Source of the DNA: Telopea speciosissima
Taxonomy: Eukaryota; Streptophyta; Magnoliopsida; Proteales; Proteaceae
Length of the DNA: 64,000 bases
Assembly (NCBI RefSeq): GCF_018873765.1
Contig: NC_057926.1
Location: 52,247,878 to 52,311,877, forward strand
Direction of reading: 5' to 3'
Made by a program: the position numbers and the translations under genes. Shown one piece after another: positions 20,601 to 35,944 of the stretch. The number at the start of each line of letters is the position of its first letter. Positions within the stretch are counted from its first letter, which is position 1. Below the pieces are notes generated by a model that was not told where the DNA came from, searched no databases, and was given only the letters and a program-made list of their open reading frames with translations.

Positions 20601-23118
20601 TGGTCAGTTGTTGTAGGTGGATAGCAGTCGTAGAGAGTGGCAGGAGTTATCCTAAGTTGTAAACTGCAGCTGTATTTACTATTTAAATACATATGAATTA
20701 ATGAAGTGGAGATGAGAATATTTACCTAAAAAGTATCTATTGAGAAAAGAGGATCGGCTACCTCCAAACAAGCCAAACGTCCGGCGGCTTCGTCCGTAAA
20801 GCCCCAAACTCTATCCTATTTTCTCTTTCTATCCTTTATTTTCTCTCAACAATATCGGTGCACTTATCACATTAGGTATCTCAGGTGTAATTAGCCCCAA
20901 TCAGTGAGATAATCCTAACAACATTGTGACAAATAATTGGATCCTTTTTCCCCCCTTCTTCAATTTGTCCAACCCTAGAACAAGAGCCTTTTGAAATGAT
21001 ATTAACTTGTCACAATGAAGATCAGGCCTTTCATTTGCAGAAAAATATGAAGCAGTTGAGGACCTCCAAAATTAGAGAAATGCCTAATTTTATGCAAAAA
21101 ATCAAAATTAACATGTCATACCAGTATAGGCGTGGAGCATTCTGCAGCAGGAGTTCACCACCAGAGACCACCCAATAAAAACCAACTATCCACCAAAGAA
21201 AGGAAGCCATTGTATTGACCGATTCACATTGCTTGGAAATCCTATGCCAGTCACCACAATTAAATCAGAACAGAATGATTAAACACAAACCGTTCAACAA
21301 CTGTTAAATTATTATACAGCAAAAGATGTTGATGAAGCAGAGGGTTGAACTGTTGTACAGAAATTTGAATATGCCTTGCTTGCTCAATTGGGACTCAAAC
21401 AATCTGCCTTTCTTCAATGATTCATTATACATTAAGATTAAGGTGTAATGTACATATTAAAAGAAAAGATTATAAAGGTGATGCAAGAGCAATTCCTCGG
21501 ACTGGCCTAAACCCGTTAGGGGATCCATATGAAGATGAACCGGGTCCAATTGGTTTTTTGGTTCAGTTTGATATTTAGTTTATTTATTTATTAGGGTTTT
21601 TATTTTTATTTAGTTGGGTCTATCTTGTAATTTTATGTTTTAGTTTTAATAGGCTAAGTATTGAAAGAGTTTGAATCCAAGTTTTAATTCAGTTTAGAGT
21701 GCAAGTTACATCCCATTTTGTTTTAGTTAATGGTTAGGAGTCTCTTATTTTATCTTTAAATACTCTTGTAATCATCGTTTTATTTTCAGATTTGATGGAA
21801 GGATTTTATTTGAGTTGTGCCAGATTGCTACGATAGCAAGGTCGTGTGACCTCTTCTCTCTCCTCCTTTGAAATCTCTCTCGCATCTCTTCTTCTCTCTC
21901 CTTCCTTCTGATTCTTTCTTCTATTTCTATCTTCTTTCATGTTGAGTTAAATATTATTGTCAGTTTTGGTACTTTAGCCCATCAGTTTGGGCCCTACTTC
22001 TACCCTAAATCCTGGAGGCCTCTATACCTAAAATCCTAACTATTTAGGGTCTATTGGACAGAATTATACAGGGGTGGATTAAGTGGAGACTGGTGCATAG
22101 CGTTTTGCCTAATTGACACATCCCACTCAAACTTAGGAGGTATACATTCAAAAGATGCACATCATTTGATAATTGGTTCTCATGTAAAAGGTGCACAACA
22201 TTTCTACAAAGTGCTTGATGTACAGAAAACAAAAAGGTCTTAAACATGTCTTCATCAATTCTAATACCAGTAATAAGTTTAATTATATTTTGGACCTCAC
22301 GGAATCTCCTAGGTTCTTAAAAAAATTGGTGAAATGTTTTAGTGCTCGCCACTGGCAACACTTCTGATTGTCGGGAGATTTAGTTACTGAAGATCATTTC
22401 AGTTGATTCTGTCATTGTTCAAGATAATTAATTCATTATACTGCAAGCACAAATTTTAACCTACAATACTAAAACACATAAAGAAGGAATAAAGAAGCAC
22501 TGCTCTGATCGACAATCAGCAGAAATTCAGAAAAATCCCAATTGAAACCGAATTCAACTGCAAAGAACAAACATCAAGAGAAAAGAAGGCTGTATTCTGA
22601 AATAACTCAACGAACCTTGATCGACTCCCATTCCTATAACCTCCGCCATCTCCATCATCCTCTTCGCTATCATTCAAATCGGAATCAGACGCCCTCATTC
22701 CATCTTCAAGACCTCGAAGCCTTCGCATATTCCTCCTCTTGTATTCCAACCATACCAAAACCACATGAACCACACACTGTAACGTGTACCCACAGATCCA
22801 AACCCTAATCGGAGTATTAGGCTGTTCTTTAGCGGTACAAGAAAGCATCACAATAGCCACAACAGTAAACGCAAGGTTCCAAGCAATATCAAGCGCAACA
22901 ACAGGTTTCGAGTAACCCCAATCAGCACGTCTCTCCTCAAGCTGCAACGCCGCCGTTTCACGCACCAACATCGACGGCCCTCGCCGACCCGCTGCTCGTC
23001 CTAGCAAAACCGCAAGCGTGTTTGGTCGAGGTGTCGAATCTGTATTGTCTCCTTGCCTCGGACGTAGTAAAGGCGCAGAAGCATCGTTGACGGTTACAGT
23101 CGTTGAAGTTTCCTCCAT
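14697..23118 (-). CDS. membrane-anchored RING-H2 E3 ubiquitin ligase; exons 22616-23118, 21122-21241, 16881-17013, 16621-16776, 14697-14861
   Basis: Five exons join into an uninterrupted 358-codon frame. Exon 1 (ATG at 23,116-23,118) encodes a polar N-terminus, a [20 protein letters not shown] motif, then two membrane segments ([19 protein letters not shown] and a second around [19 protein letters not shown]). Exon 2 gives [20 protein letters not shown]. Exon 3 gives a long hydrophobic stretch ending [17 protein letters not shown]. Exon 4 is a polar linker. Exon 5 is a C-terminal RING-H2 ([11 protein letters not shown]... [10 protein letters not shown]... CPLCKYNIL) with all zinc ligands present. 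This matches the Arabidopsis At1g12760/At1g63170 ligase group. The protein should pass ubiquitin from an E2 to substrates at an endomembrane; substrates are unknown. All splice sites are GT-AG and phases agree (AG|G and TG|G split codons). Length is slightly short of the roughly 400 residues usual for the group. Confidence 0.95.
14971..15248. repeat. tandem duplication of about 140 bp inside a RING-gene intron
   Basis: Two copies starting with CCTGTGCTGTTTCCC and both ending ATATGCAGACTTGCACGTAAAGG. They share AGTCATATAAGGAGGCA and ATTAACGACCATTAGTATA, with small indels. The duplication is recent relative to the surrounding intron. Confidence 0.85.
15740..16021. mobile_element. 282-bp MITE of the CATAGTTGTCA group
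   Basis: Begins CATAGTTGTCATGGCACC and ends with the inverted counterpart GGTGATGCCTTGACAATTATG. The interior carries GCACCTAGGCG-like motifs near both ends. No flanking duplication is clear. Confidence 0.7.
17745..18385 (+). other. unidentified gene-like filler inside the MULE-like element
   Basis: Two overlapping frames are open here. One gives [20 protein letters not shown]; the other (18,028-18,384) has a hydrophobic segment [20 protein letters not shown] and then a polar tail. The sequence is less AT-rich than its surroundings and could be a captured host fragment, but I do not recognise it and stop codons separate the pieces. Confidence 0.3.
18386..20139. other. interior of the MULE-like element, no gene recognised
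   Basis: Contains a G-rich tract (18,500-18,660) resembling the C/G-rich arms of the element. From about 19,090 it has an AT-rich stretch with ATTTAAATACATGTAACC followed by pyrimidine-rich sequence, which looks like an LTR promoter region. No paired LTR or target duplication was found for it. Confidence 0.4.
20479..20869 (+). mobile_element. solo LTR with CATTAG target duplication
   Basis: A 391-bp unit starting TGTTACGTGCAAGG and ending GCACTTATCA, flanked on both sides by CATTAG (20,473-20,478 and 20,870-20,875). A TATA-like TATTTAAATACATATG is near the middle. Removing the unit and one CATTAG restores the inverted arm of the MULE-like element, so it inserted after that element and then lost its interior by LTR-LTR recombination. 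Orientation is assigned from the TATA-like box. Confidence 0.88.
21242..22615 (-). other. first intron of the RING gene
   Basis: Donor GTTCGT at 22,615 and acceptor GGCATAG at 21,242. The middle (about 21,479-22,030) starts TGATGCAAGAGC and has an LTR-like layout: an AT-rich section with TTTAAATACTCTTGTAATC, then CT-rich sequence. It may be another solo LTR, but no ends with target duplications could be fixed. Confidence 0.7.
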
Positions 23119-23230
23119 TGTTCTTACAGACACTTGCAGAGAAGAAATTGAATAGAACAAAAACAAGAAGAAGAAGAAGAAAAGGACAAGAACATGTCTT
23201 TTTAAGGTTTCAGGAAATCTTTGAACACTT
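23119..23230 (-). promoter_or_regulatory. probable 5' leader of the RING gene
   Basis: Upstream of the ATG the minus strand is pyrimidine-rich (TTCTTCTTCTTCTTG), as in many plant leaders. No clear TATA box was found, so the start site is not placed. Confidence 0.4.
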
Positions 23231-24627
23231 TTTTCTATCTCTCGGCCTTGCTTCGTTGAACTTGAAAGGTAGATGGCATCAGAGACTGAACCATCTGAAA
23301 CTTACTTCATTTCCAAATCCAAAACTCCTGTTGGGTTTTTCCGAATTAGGCCGATATACCTTCTCTCATTTGACTCGTAAATTTAAAGGTATTGGAGACT
23401 TTATCTTTTATTTTTTTTTTCCACTTTCATATCGGTGGTAAAGGAATCCAATCCGTTGGATGTGAATATATATCTTGTTGGATTGATGATTTGATGTTGA
23501 TGTTTTGGACGGCTGATGTCCTTTTAGATGGGTTCCAGAAGTGGTGGTATGCTATAAACCTATGACTGTCAGTTGGGACTGGCACTTATAATGTTGGAAG
23601 TCTAAACGATTCGTATCGGTATCACCAGGGACTGATACAGATTCCTAGTCAATTTGATATCGATTTTTAGAATGATCTAGGACCAAATCCCCCATAGGTA
23701 CACTTTTTTTTCTCTCCCAAATTTAGGGTTGGGTCGGTTTTGAATTGGTATCAATCGAGACTGATACCATATCCAATACCGATTACTAAATCCATGATAA
23801 GGAGAGCAAACCATCAATGGGGGTGGACAAATAGTATTGTATCATTTCATGTGAGGAGAAGAGAGATACACATGTAGACATGTAGGTATGTAGTATTCCT
23901 TGGCGGCTCAGAAAAACATTTTTCAAGTTTTATTTATAGGAAAAAGGAGAAATTTTCCTTCTTTTACTTCACCTATGATAAAAGGGTTCACTCATGAATC
24001 TACAATCAGGTTACTCCGTCTTATATGTTGAAGGTCCGAAATACCCTTTACTATTACCAAACATTCCTTCAAATACAATGATGGCTATCGATGTTTCTCT
24101 TGAAAATTTATCCACTCAAATGCGTAATGCACCACATTTAAGAATCTAACTGTCTACCCAACATTTGAAAGGATGAAAAGACGTCACTGCCCATGTTTGT
24201 ACGATTGGATTCTTAAGTGTGGTGCATTAGGCCCCACTTGAGAGGATGAAAATTCGTTCCTCCTTCAACATGGCTTGAGGAAAGTTTGGTCATTTATTTT
24301 AACAATTGTAAAATTGTTTTGTAATAAATAGTCATAGTGAATTTTGCAAACTAATAAAAATAATGATTATAATGATGTTGAAATGAATAAGGAAAATATT
24401 AACATCATAAAGGTTTGTGCTAATCTATAATCTGAAAATGGTGAATTATTATTGTCATAAAAGTCTACTATTTTTTCAAATGTCACAACTCATCTATTTT
24501 GCCATGTAGACAAATGATATGTCCGTTCCAACCGTTAGATAAAGAGAAAATAATCTAGATTAGACAGGTGCCAAACTTTAGAGTCTAATTCAATCCAATA
24601 CCTCATTTTGTAATTACGTGTAATCCC
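23231..24627. other. region upstream of the RING gene, no gene
   Basis: AT-rich sequence without a supported frame. It includes a short inverted-repeat element at 24,102-24,255. The RING gene promoter is expected in the first few hundred bases. Confidence 0.5.
24102..24255. mobile_element. foldback/MITE-like inverted repeat
   Basis: Left arm GAAAATTTATCCACTCAAAT, then GTAATGCACCACATTTAAGAATC. The right arm is its inverse: GATTCTTAAGTGTGGTGCATTA, then CACTTGAGAGGATGAAAATTC. The arms cover nearly the whole 150 bp. Confidence 0.75.
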
Positions 24628-24691
24628 GTGAATATTCATGCATGTGTAGTAGTTGCTTTGCCCGCCCCCCCCCCCCGCCCCCCCGGCCGCC

Positions 24692-29334
<4,643 letters not shown>

Positions 29335-30644
29335 ATCCAATTGAACAGAACTAGCAGGAATGAAGGAAAATCACTATGAGTCCCATGACTCGATCCCTCA
29401 ATCCCAGTGGATGCAGTAGAACCAATCGACATAGTTTTCATGTTGAAGAAGGAGGTAGATCTAGAAAAAAAAAAAAAAAACTTTGAGATTGAAGAACCAA
29501 CACAAAAGGACCAATAAAAAATCGAAAGAGGGATCAAAACCTTGAGAAAATTGATTGCACTCTCCCAACTCTGAGTGGAAATAGACAGTTTAGATTTAAA
29601 AAACATAAAAATGAATAGCTTAGATTTATCTTGTGATTTTCGTAAACATCACCTTCCATTATAACATGGATAATTACATACATCAAATGTTGACGCATGC
29701 CACGCGTTGTATATTTTAATGTGTTTAACAAAAAAAAGGTATATTCAAGTCTGTGTACCAGTACTGTAACCATTAGAGTATATTCCCCAAACTATTGAAC
29801 AAGAACAAACATTTTAAATTTAAAAAAAAAAAAAAAAACCAAGAAAATGGATGACTTAGATCTGTTTTGTGACTCCAATAACGATATTTTTTATTTTAAT
29901 CACAATAGAATAAGCTATTTAAGTCATAAGGCACAGGTTTCCATATCACCATATGGTCATGGTTTCATTTTTAGAAGAGTTTGACATTTCAATTTTTCCA
30001 TATGAATACTAAAATTTGCTTGGATTTGTGTAAAGATTACGGATCATTAAAATAAAATAAAAAAAAAGGTAAAACTCTATAAATTGTTTTTTTAGAAAGA
30101 AAACCCTATATCTAAAGAATTCCCCAATTATAATTAAGAATGCAAAATATCATCCACATACTACTTCATGGTTTTTGCCATTTTTTTTTGGGTAAAGGTT
30201 TTTGCAAATTGACTATTAGTTAGATTCGAAGTTTTAGAAAATAAAATCTAAAATCGAATCGTTCATTACCGATTAAGATTCAAACCAGCCAGAATCAGCC
30301 AAATTGGCGAAAAAACGTGGAGTAGATCGAATTCGTGGGAAGCGGCTAGATCAGTTATAATCGATTCCGATTCAATTCTCGATTCTTAAAACCATGGTTA
30401 AATTTGTTTTGTATATTTATTGATTAGCTATGTGTCAAAGTTCATAATGAAAATTCAATAAAACACTACCATATATGTACATGTATCCTCGTCTATTTCA
30501 ACCTATGCAAGTCTATGCACCCTTTCAAAGTAATGCTTTCGAAGGTTGAAGAAAGATTTCTTTTACTACACTGTGAAAGTTCACCACACCATCCTAGTGT
30601 TCATAAACCCCTATATTCTAAACCCACTCCCACCCCCCCCCCCC

Positions 30645-30678
<34 letters not shown>

Positions 30679-31357
30679 CTATAGGGTTTTGTATAATTTC
30701 AAAAGAACCCTCCTAGATCCCGATACCCTCATGCACCTATAACTCGCAGCGAATGAAATACCATGCACCGCGGCTGAAGGAAAACTCAGTCCAAGGTTTT
30801 ATTATAACACTTGTGAAATCCGTCTCAACTAATCTAACCTGTAGGTAGAGAAACTTGGGATTTATTAGTCCACAAATATTTGGGTCCACTGCTAACTTTG
30901 CCACATGGCAAATATCTGAGCCATTAAAATAAGTTTGACGATAATTTTCATGCACGTGCACGACTTGCATAGAGTACAGTTGGAAGGATATAAATGCCCA
31001 TCCAAAATGTCCACATTCCCCTGCCCCCTTATAAAGAAATGTTTGATGGTAGAATCTCTCGTGCACGAGTCTTGTCCCCATTATGTTTATTCTTAAATGT
31101 AACCCATTCTAGAATTATTTTGGTTTCTCAAAATATTTTAACCATTCAATTATTTATTTAGAAACCATTAATGACAAGAAAAGCCATTTCCCTCATATTT
31201 ATAAAAGGGAGGGGGGATTCTTCCCTTCAAGAGGTCATGCCCTTTATAATTCTCATAACTTATGTATGTACCTCTCTCTTTTCTCATCCACTTCCAATGT
31301 AGGAGTAGTAAGCATTACACACAAATGAATTGTCCAAAAGTAAAACCCAAGAAACTA
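29335..31357. other. AT-rich intergenic sequence, no gene
   Basis: Contains A-runs at 29,466-29,480 and 29,822-29,838. A decayed inverted-repeat stretch with AATCGATTCC-type phrases spans about 30,230-30,405. A C-run directly followed by a long A-run lies at 30,632-30,675. No frame shows coding character. Confidence 0.5.
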
Positions 31358-32332
31358 AGGGCCTGCATGATAACATTATATTTCTCTATTTCTTTGTTTT
31401 TTTGTTCCTATGAACAAAAAATAAGAGAAATCCATTTGTTGACACTGGTTCATTTTTTGGTTCTTGAAAATGAATTGGGACAAAAAAAAAATTGTTGAGA
31501 AATAGAAGGAAAAAAAGTTTCAATTTAAAGCTTCTATCTCCCAGAAATAAAAGGAAGAAACAAAGGAAGCTGGGTGGGTGGGGGGGGTGGGAGTTGCTCT
31601 TTAAAGAGAAATTTGATGGACAAAACAAGGGAGTTGCTCTTTAAAGAGAAATTTGATGGACAAAACAATAATTTCATGTTCAAATTAAAACACTACCTCC
31701 AATGCAACTTCAACCACCACCACCACCACCACCACCACCTCCATCTCCATCTCCACCTCCACCTCCACCTACACCACTACTGCCACCTCTATCACTACCA
31801 CCACCACCTCCACCACTGCCACCACCACCACCACCACCACCACCACCTCCACCACCGTCGCCACCACCTCCACTGCCACCACATCCACCACTACTACCAC
31901 CAATGCCACCATCGCCACGACCACCACCTTCACCACCACCACCACCACCACCACCTCCACCTCCACCTCCACCTCCACCTCCACCTCCACCTCTGCCACC
32001 GCCGCCACCTCCTTTGCCACTGCCACCACCACCAACACCGCCACCACGGCCACCATTGCCCCCACCACCAATATCGCCGCTACCACCACCACCAAAACCG
32101 CCACCACGTCCACCTTCACCAATTTTTTTGGTATTTAATGATATTTTTTAAGTTGTACAGAATTTCTAGAAACAGAAATGATTGTGCATAACAAACGTGT
32201 TTCTATTTCTTTTCTAACTACGAAATAGAAATTATTATGCGTTATCAAACGTATTTTTTTACCAAAAAATTTGACCTAGTAACAGAAATATAAAAAGTGG
32301 CCTAGAAATAGAAATGTTATCATACAATCCTT
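31358..32332. mobile_element. TIR element (hAT/MITE-like) with (CCA)n-rich interior
   Basis: The left end GGCCTGCATGATAACATT is mirrored at the right end by ATGTTATCATACAATCC, with matching subterminal TTTCTATTTC phrases. Related termini (AAGGCCTTGCATGATAACAC) recur at about 52,920 and 53,985 near the MLP copies. The interior contains a 40-bp tandem duplication (31,591-31,670) and a 400-bp trinucleotide-like array. No transposase frame; target duplication not determined. Confidence 0.6.
31703..32118. repeat. imperfect (CCA/CCT)n array
   Basis: About 415 bp built from CCA, CCT and occasional CCG/ACT triplets, with pure (CCA) runs such as 31,713-31,737 and 31,824-31,848. It reads open in three frames as His-rich, Pro-rich or (minus strand) Val-rich chains, which is expected of a triplet repeat and is not evidence of a protein. 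Confidence 0.9.
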
Positions 32333-32709
32333 AAAAGAACAAATTTTTTGTGGGAGGGAAAACCAAATTTTCAAAAGAAGAAAAAAAAAGATATTTTGAA
32401 ACCCGACCGTTAATAACCATTTAATACAACACGTGCGTCCGCTGAGCATATGTGCAACAGAGAACTGGGGGATTCGTATTTGGCTTGAGCTAGTCCATAC
32501 AAACTAGGGATCAATTACATGGGCCAAAGCAGGCCCACCCATCGCCATTAGCCCGTGACAACTCATCTTCTGAGCATCGTCCAAGACTTTTAATGGTCAT
32601 CGATGGCCTACCATCCCATATGTAACACCAAAAAATTTAAGACCCTCTTTCACTAAATCTTCCTTCATGCTTTTTTAGTAGTGGGCTTCATGGGCCTCTT
32701 TCTTGATGT

Positions 32710-32718
32710 TTATATACT
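32710..32718 (+). promoter_or_regulatory. TATA box of the 32,863 gene
   Basis: TTATATACT lies about 150 bp before the start codon, which would place transcription start near 32,745 and give a leader of roughly 120 bases. Confidence 0.55.
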
Positions 32719-32862
32719 CATTTTGAACTATACAACAATAGATTCCATAATTGAAGCCAAGCAAGCTCAAGTCTCAACAAGTTACCTCTCTCTAAAGCTT
32801 CATATCTAAAACTTCCTTTGCCTTCAACAACTCTTTTCATCCCTTTCCTCTTGAAGCCTTCC

Positions 32863-33459
32863 ATGGAAAGAAGAAAGCCTAACACAAGCATAGAAGAATT
32901 GGATTTCGTGAAAGCCACGGCATGGACGTGGTACCAACAAGGATCAGGCTCATTGGAAGGGAAACCGGTTCGTGAATTCAATCTCATGAGGACATGGAGA
33001 GCCCCGGGACCGTCTCGATACAAGCTAGAAGGGGCAAGGATGGCCGATGAACACACGCCGGAAGGATCATCATCATCATCATCATTATCATCAAGGTCAC
33101 CAAGCATAAGTTTAAGTCCATCTCACATAAACAATTCTCTACTTGATCCATATGAAGTTGGGAGGATCTCTAAGCATCTTGAGTATCTCTTAAAGTCTAA
33201 TAGTGGTAACTATTATAGCGATTCTTATGCCGGAAATCGACATGGGTCGTCATCGCCGGAGAATAGGAAGAACAAGAAGAAGAAGAAGAGCAAGAGATTG
33301 ATTAATATTGGGTTGTTGGTAAGGCAGAGAGGGATATGTGGTTCAAGGGGAGATGTGGTGGAAGGAATAATGCTTGGTGGGAGAAGGTTTCCACAGTATG
33401 GTTCGGTCAATATTGGATTGGCCACCAAGTGCCGGCCAAGAGCCAAAGATGGCGAGTGA
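32863..33459 (+). CDS. plant-specific protein of unknown function, 198 residues
   Basis: Single-exon frame starting MERRKPNTSIEELDFVKATA; the ATG at 32,863 has a good context (CCATGG) and there is no earlier ATG in frame. The first 60 residues (to WRAPGPSRYKLEG) are the conserved-looking block, rich in Trp and aromatic residues. Next come a Ser-rich stretch encoded by TCA/TCATCA repeats (residues about 69-90), a short helix-like DPYEVGRISKHLEYLLKS, a basic run (KNKKKKKSKR) that could be a nuclear localisation signal, and a C-terminal Gly/Arg segment. I have a general memory of such proteins in angiosperms but cannot name a family. Leader, TATA box and AATAATAAGAATG-type signals near 33,525 support a real gene. 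A transposon lies 530 bp upstream. Confidence 0.85.
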   Translation: MERRKPNTSIEELDFVKATAWTWYQQGSGSLEGKPVREFNLMRTWRAPGPSRYKLEGARMADEHTPEGSSSSSSLSSRSPSISLSPSHINNSLLDPYEVGRISKHLEYLLKSNSGNYYSDSYAGNRHGSSSPENRKNKKKKKSKRLINIGLLVRQRGICGSRGDVVEGIMLGGRRFPQYGSVNIGLATKCRPRAKDGE

Positions 33460-34500
33460 AGTGAATTATTGGTATGTTTTGGTTTGCTTGTTGTCGTCTC
33501 CTTATGGCTAAATTTTGTATGTAAATAATAAGAATGATGGCTTTTGCTATACTTGTTTGTATCTCCTTGAGCTACCTGACATTATATGATACAAACAAGA
33601 TTAATTACAAGAATATGTATATGCTGTGGGGACCTATTTTCTATTGATTTGATGCATGTGAGAAATCATTTCCAAATTAATTGCATATTTATAAATCGTT
33701 TGGTAACTTTGTATTTGCATCTTAATCTACTTTTTTGTGTGGAGTTCGAATCTTCTACCCGTATGTGGAGAGTAATACGAATATTTTCAAATTTTAAATG
33801 TCAAATATCTACTTTGAAATTAATGAGGGCGTACAATGTTTACCTGATATGTGTCATAGGAATGTGGGTCCCACTATTAATTTATTAATTTTTATTCATC
33901 ACCTTAACACGTGGCATGTGCGTATTCACTTCACGTACGTGAAGATTCTTTGGACTCGAAAATAGTCAAGTTTCCTATTGAAGATCCACTTTTATTGATC
34001 ATTCAAACTAACATTTTAGGTTGGTCTTGACCTCCCTTAAACTTGAATGTGAGTCTCTCTATTTTTAGTAATAGAATCAACAGTTGTTTAAAATTCTTTA
34101 GGTTTTCAATGTTTCGAATTTGGCGAAACATTTTAAGGATCTACTTTTTCCATTTGATTATTGTGTTTAGAATCCTTAGACATTTTATTGTTGCTCTTAG
34201 GTTTAACAATATGGGAGATACATAATTTTTTCCGTGCTTCCATGGTTGCTTCTCTCAGGGCAGGAGTGGGGTGGGGTGGGGTGGGGTGGGGTGGGGCGGG
34301 GCGGGGCGATGCAGGGGGTCAAGGTTGCAAGGGTTGAGGCGATGGTGATAGCGGCAGTAGTTGGGAGGTGGAGATGAGGGGGCAGATTTGAGAGGGATAA
34401 ATTTGAAAATTTAGATCATTTTAGAGAAAGAGGCACACAAACATCACTTTTCAAAAATTGGGCAGCTGAGGTAAAATTTACCCATAAATTGTAAAGCATA
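33460..34500. other. 3' flank and intergenic sequence, no gene
   Basis: AT-rich up to about 34,250, then a G-rich microsatellite. The first 100 bases probably form the 3' UTR of the preceding gene. No frame with coding features. Confidence 0.5.
34265..34308. repeat. (GGGGT)n/(GGGGC)n microsatellite
   Basis: Eight or so tandem pentamers, changing from GGGGT to GGGGC units. Consecutive runs of four G on one strand could fold as a G-quadruplex. Confidence 0.9.
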
Positions 34501-34668
34501 ACCTCAAGGCCGGGCCGGGCTGGGCTGGGCTTAACCCGAGGCCTCAACCTTGGCCCAGTCCGATCCTAATCTCGGGCCTGAAAATTTCAATCCTAACCCG
34601 ACCTCAAGGTTAAAAAGTCCAGCCCAAACCCTGTTCAAGCTCAAGTCGGCCAAACTTACACCCCTTAT
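34500..34668. mobile_element. truncated hAT-like MITE
   Basis: Ends GGCCAAACTTACACCCCTTA, the inverse of the terminus of the element at 56,263-56,774 (TAGGGGTGCAAGTTTGGCC). It shares the GGGCCGGGC / CCCGACC-rich interior. The left terminus is missing. Confidence 0.6.
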
Positions 34669-35944
34669 GGTGAGGGAGATAATAACACTTAGAATCATCA
34701 TCTATAGTGTCAAGGATGTCCTATATTTATAAAGGAGACATGCCCACCGGAATACCTTACCAAAAGAGCTCAAAGGATGTGTCTCTCTAAGAGAGAAGAT
34801 ATTGAAAACTAGCCATTGCTGGTGTCTAATGCATTCTAGGTAGCGTGTAACACAATAGTACTAACGCTGATGATGCATTAGATGAAGTTCATATGATAGT
34901 AAAAAGAAATTTAGAAACAAGTCCGGTCCGACAGCCAACAAAAGGAGAATCCACACACATAAAAGGCATCGTCATGCCACGCCCCAATTCAACTTGTGGT
35001 ACACAAGCGAGTGTATGAAAAAAACCCCAAAAACCCAAGACAAAAGAGCATAAGTAGCCTTCCTTTAATGGAATTCTACCTTTTCAACATAAAAACCTAT
35101 TTCATTCTCTTCCATGATAACACTTTTGTTTCTTTGTTTTTTTGTTTATAAGAACATAAAAAAAATATATAGACATACGTTTGTTACCATCGGTTCATTT
35201 TTTTGTTCTTGGGAATGAACCACTTGAAAGAAACACAATGAAAGAAGCTTTAATTTAGAAATTCTCTTTTCCGAAAAACAAAAAGGAGAAATAAGGGGGG
35301 AAAACTACCGACACTACCACCACCACCTCCATTAATGAAACTTTAACTACTGCATCCAGGAGGAAATGATGATGGTAGGATGTGAGGGAAGGGATATGTC
35401 ATGAACTTTGTCCAATAGGGGGAATTTTGATTTATGCTTTTTAGTCGGTGGATGAGTTTAGACCATAGAAAAACTTTTGCCTTTTTAAAGACAATAATTT
35501 CAATAAAAATGTAGAAAATATTATGTACACACTAATGTTAATACACACCCTTTCACACACTCTCTGCTCCTTGATACTCTCTCTTGCACTGTCTCTCTCC
35601 TGCTTGACCATGGGGGTCCCTTGTGTAGGAATCGTGAGGCACTCCCACCCATGCACCTTTTGTTTAATTTGAAAGATGCCGACAACATGTAAATCTAAAA
35701 AATTTATTATAAAGGTTTAGTGACCACATTTTTATTATAATATTCCAACATCATTACAAAAGTACATAGATATAGAGGTAATTAAGAAAACAAACATTAC
35801 CATGACACACAAGCTTCTCAACTTAGGAAGAAACAGGTACTCATAAACAAGAAACATAATCTAGAATTGCAATTTTAGTTGCAATCGATCATAAGCAAAC
35901 TGTGATCACTAATAAGCCAAGCATTTGGGTTTAACTCCTTGCTT

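Larger units (their letters stand above)
17398..20897. mobile_element. long-TIR MULE-like element within the RING-gene intron
   Basis: The left end reads GGTTAAATTACATCTGAGGTACC and goes on to TTGGGGTACC, GTTCACAAATTACAC and CAATTTTACC, then a C-rich tract to about 17,690. The same series appears inverted from 20,140 to 20,897, once the solo LTR at 20,479-20,869 is taken out. Inverted arms are about 300 bp. Long arms with gene-like filler are typical of Mutator-like elements. Flanking 9-10 bp (TTAATCATTA / CCAATCAGTG) match only partly. It may be a composite: a third G-rich arm-like tract is at 18,500-18,660. No transposase is visible. Confidence 0.65.

Noticed and set aside
22542-22808. 88-aa plus-strand ORF
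   Set aside because: It is antisense to exon 1 of the RING gene.
31574-32191. His-rich (205 aa), Pro-rich (149 aa) and Val-rich (117 aa) frames
   Set aside because: All come from one (CCA)n-like array inside a transposable element; any triplet repeat is open in several frames.
32818-32862. Longer N-terminus for the 32,863 gene
   Set aside because: The extension begins at a TTG and not an ATG; the first in-frame ATG is 32,863, with good context.
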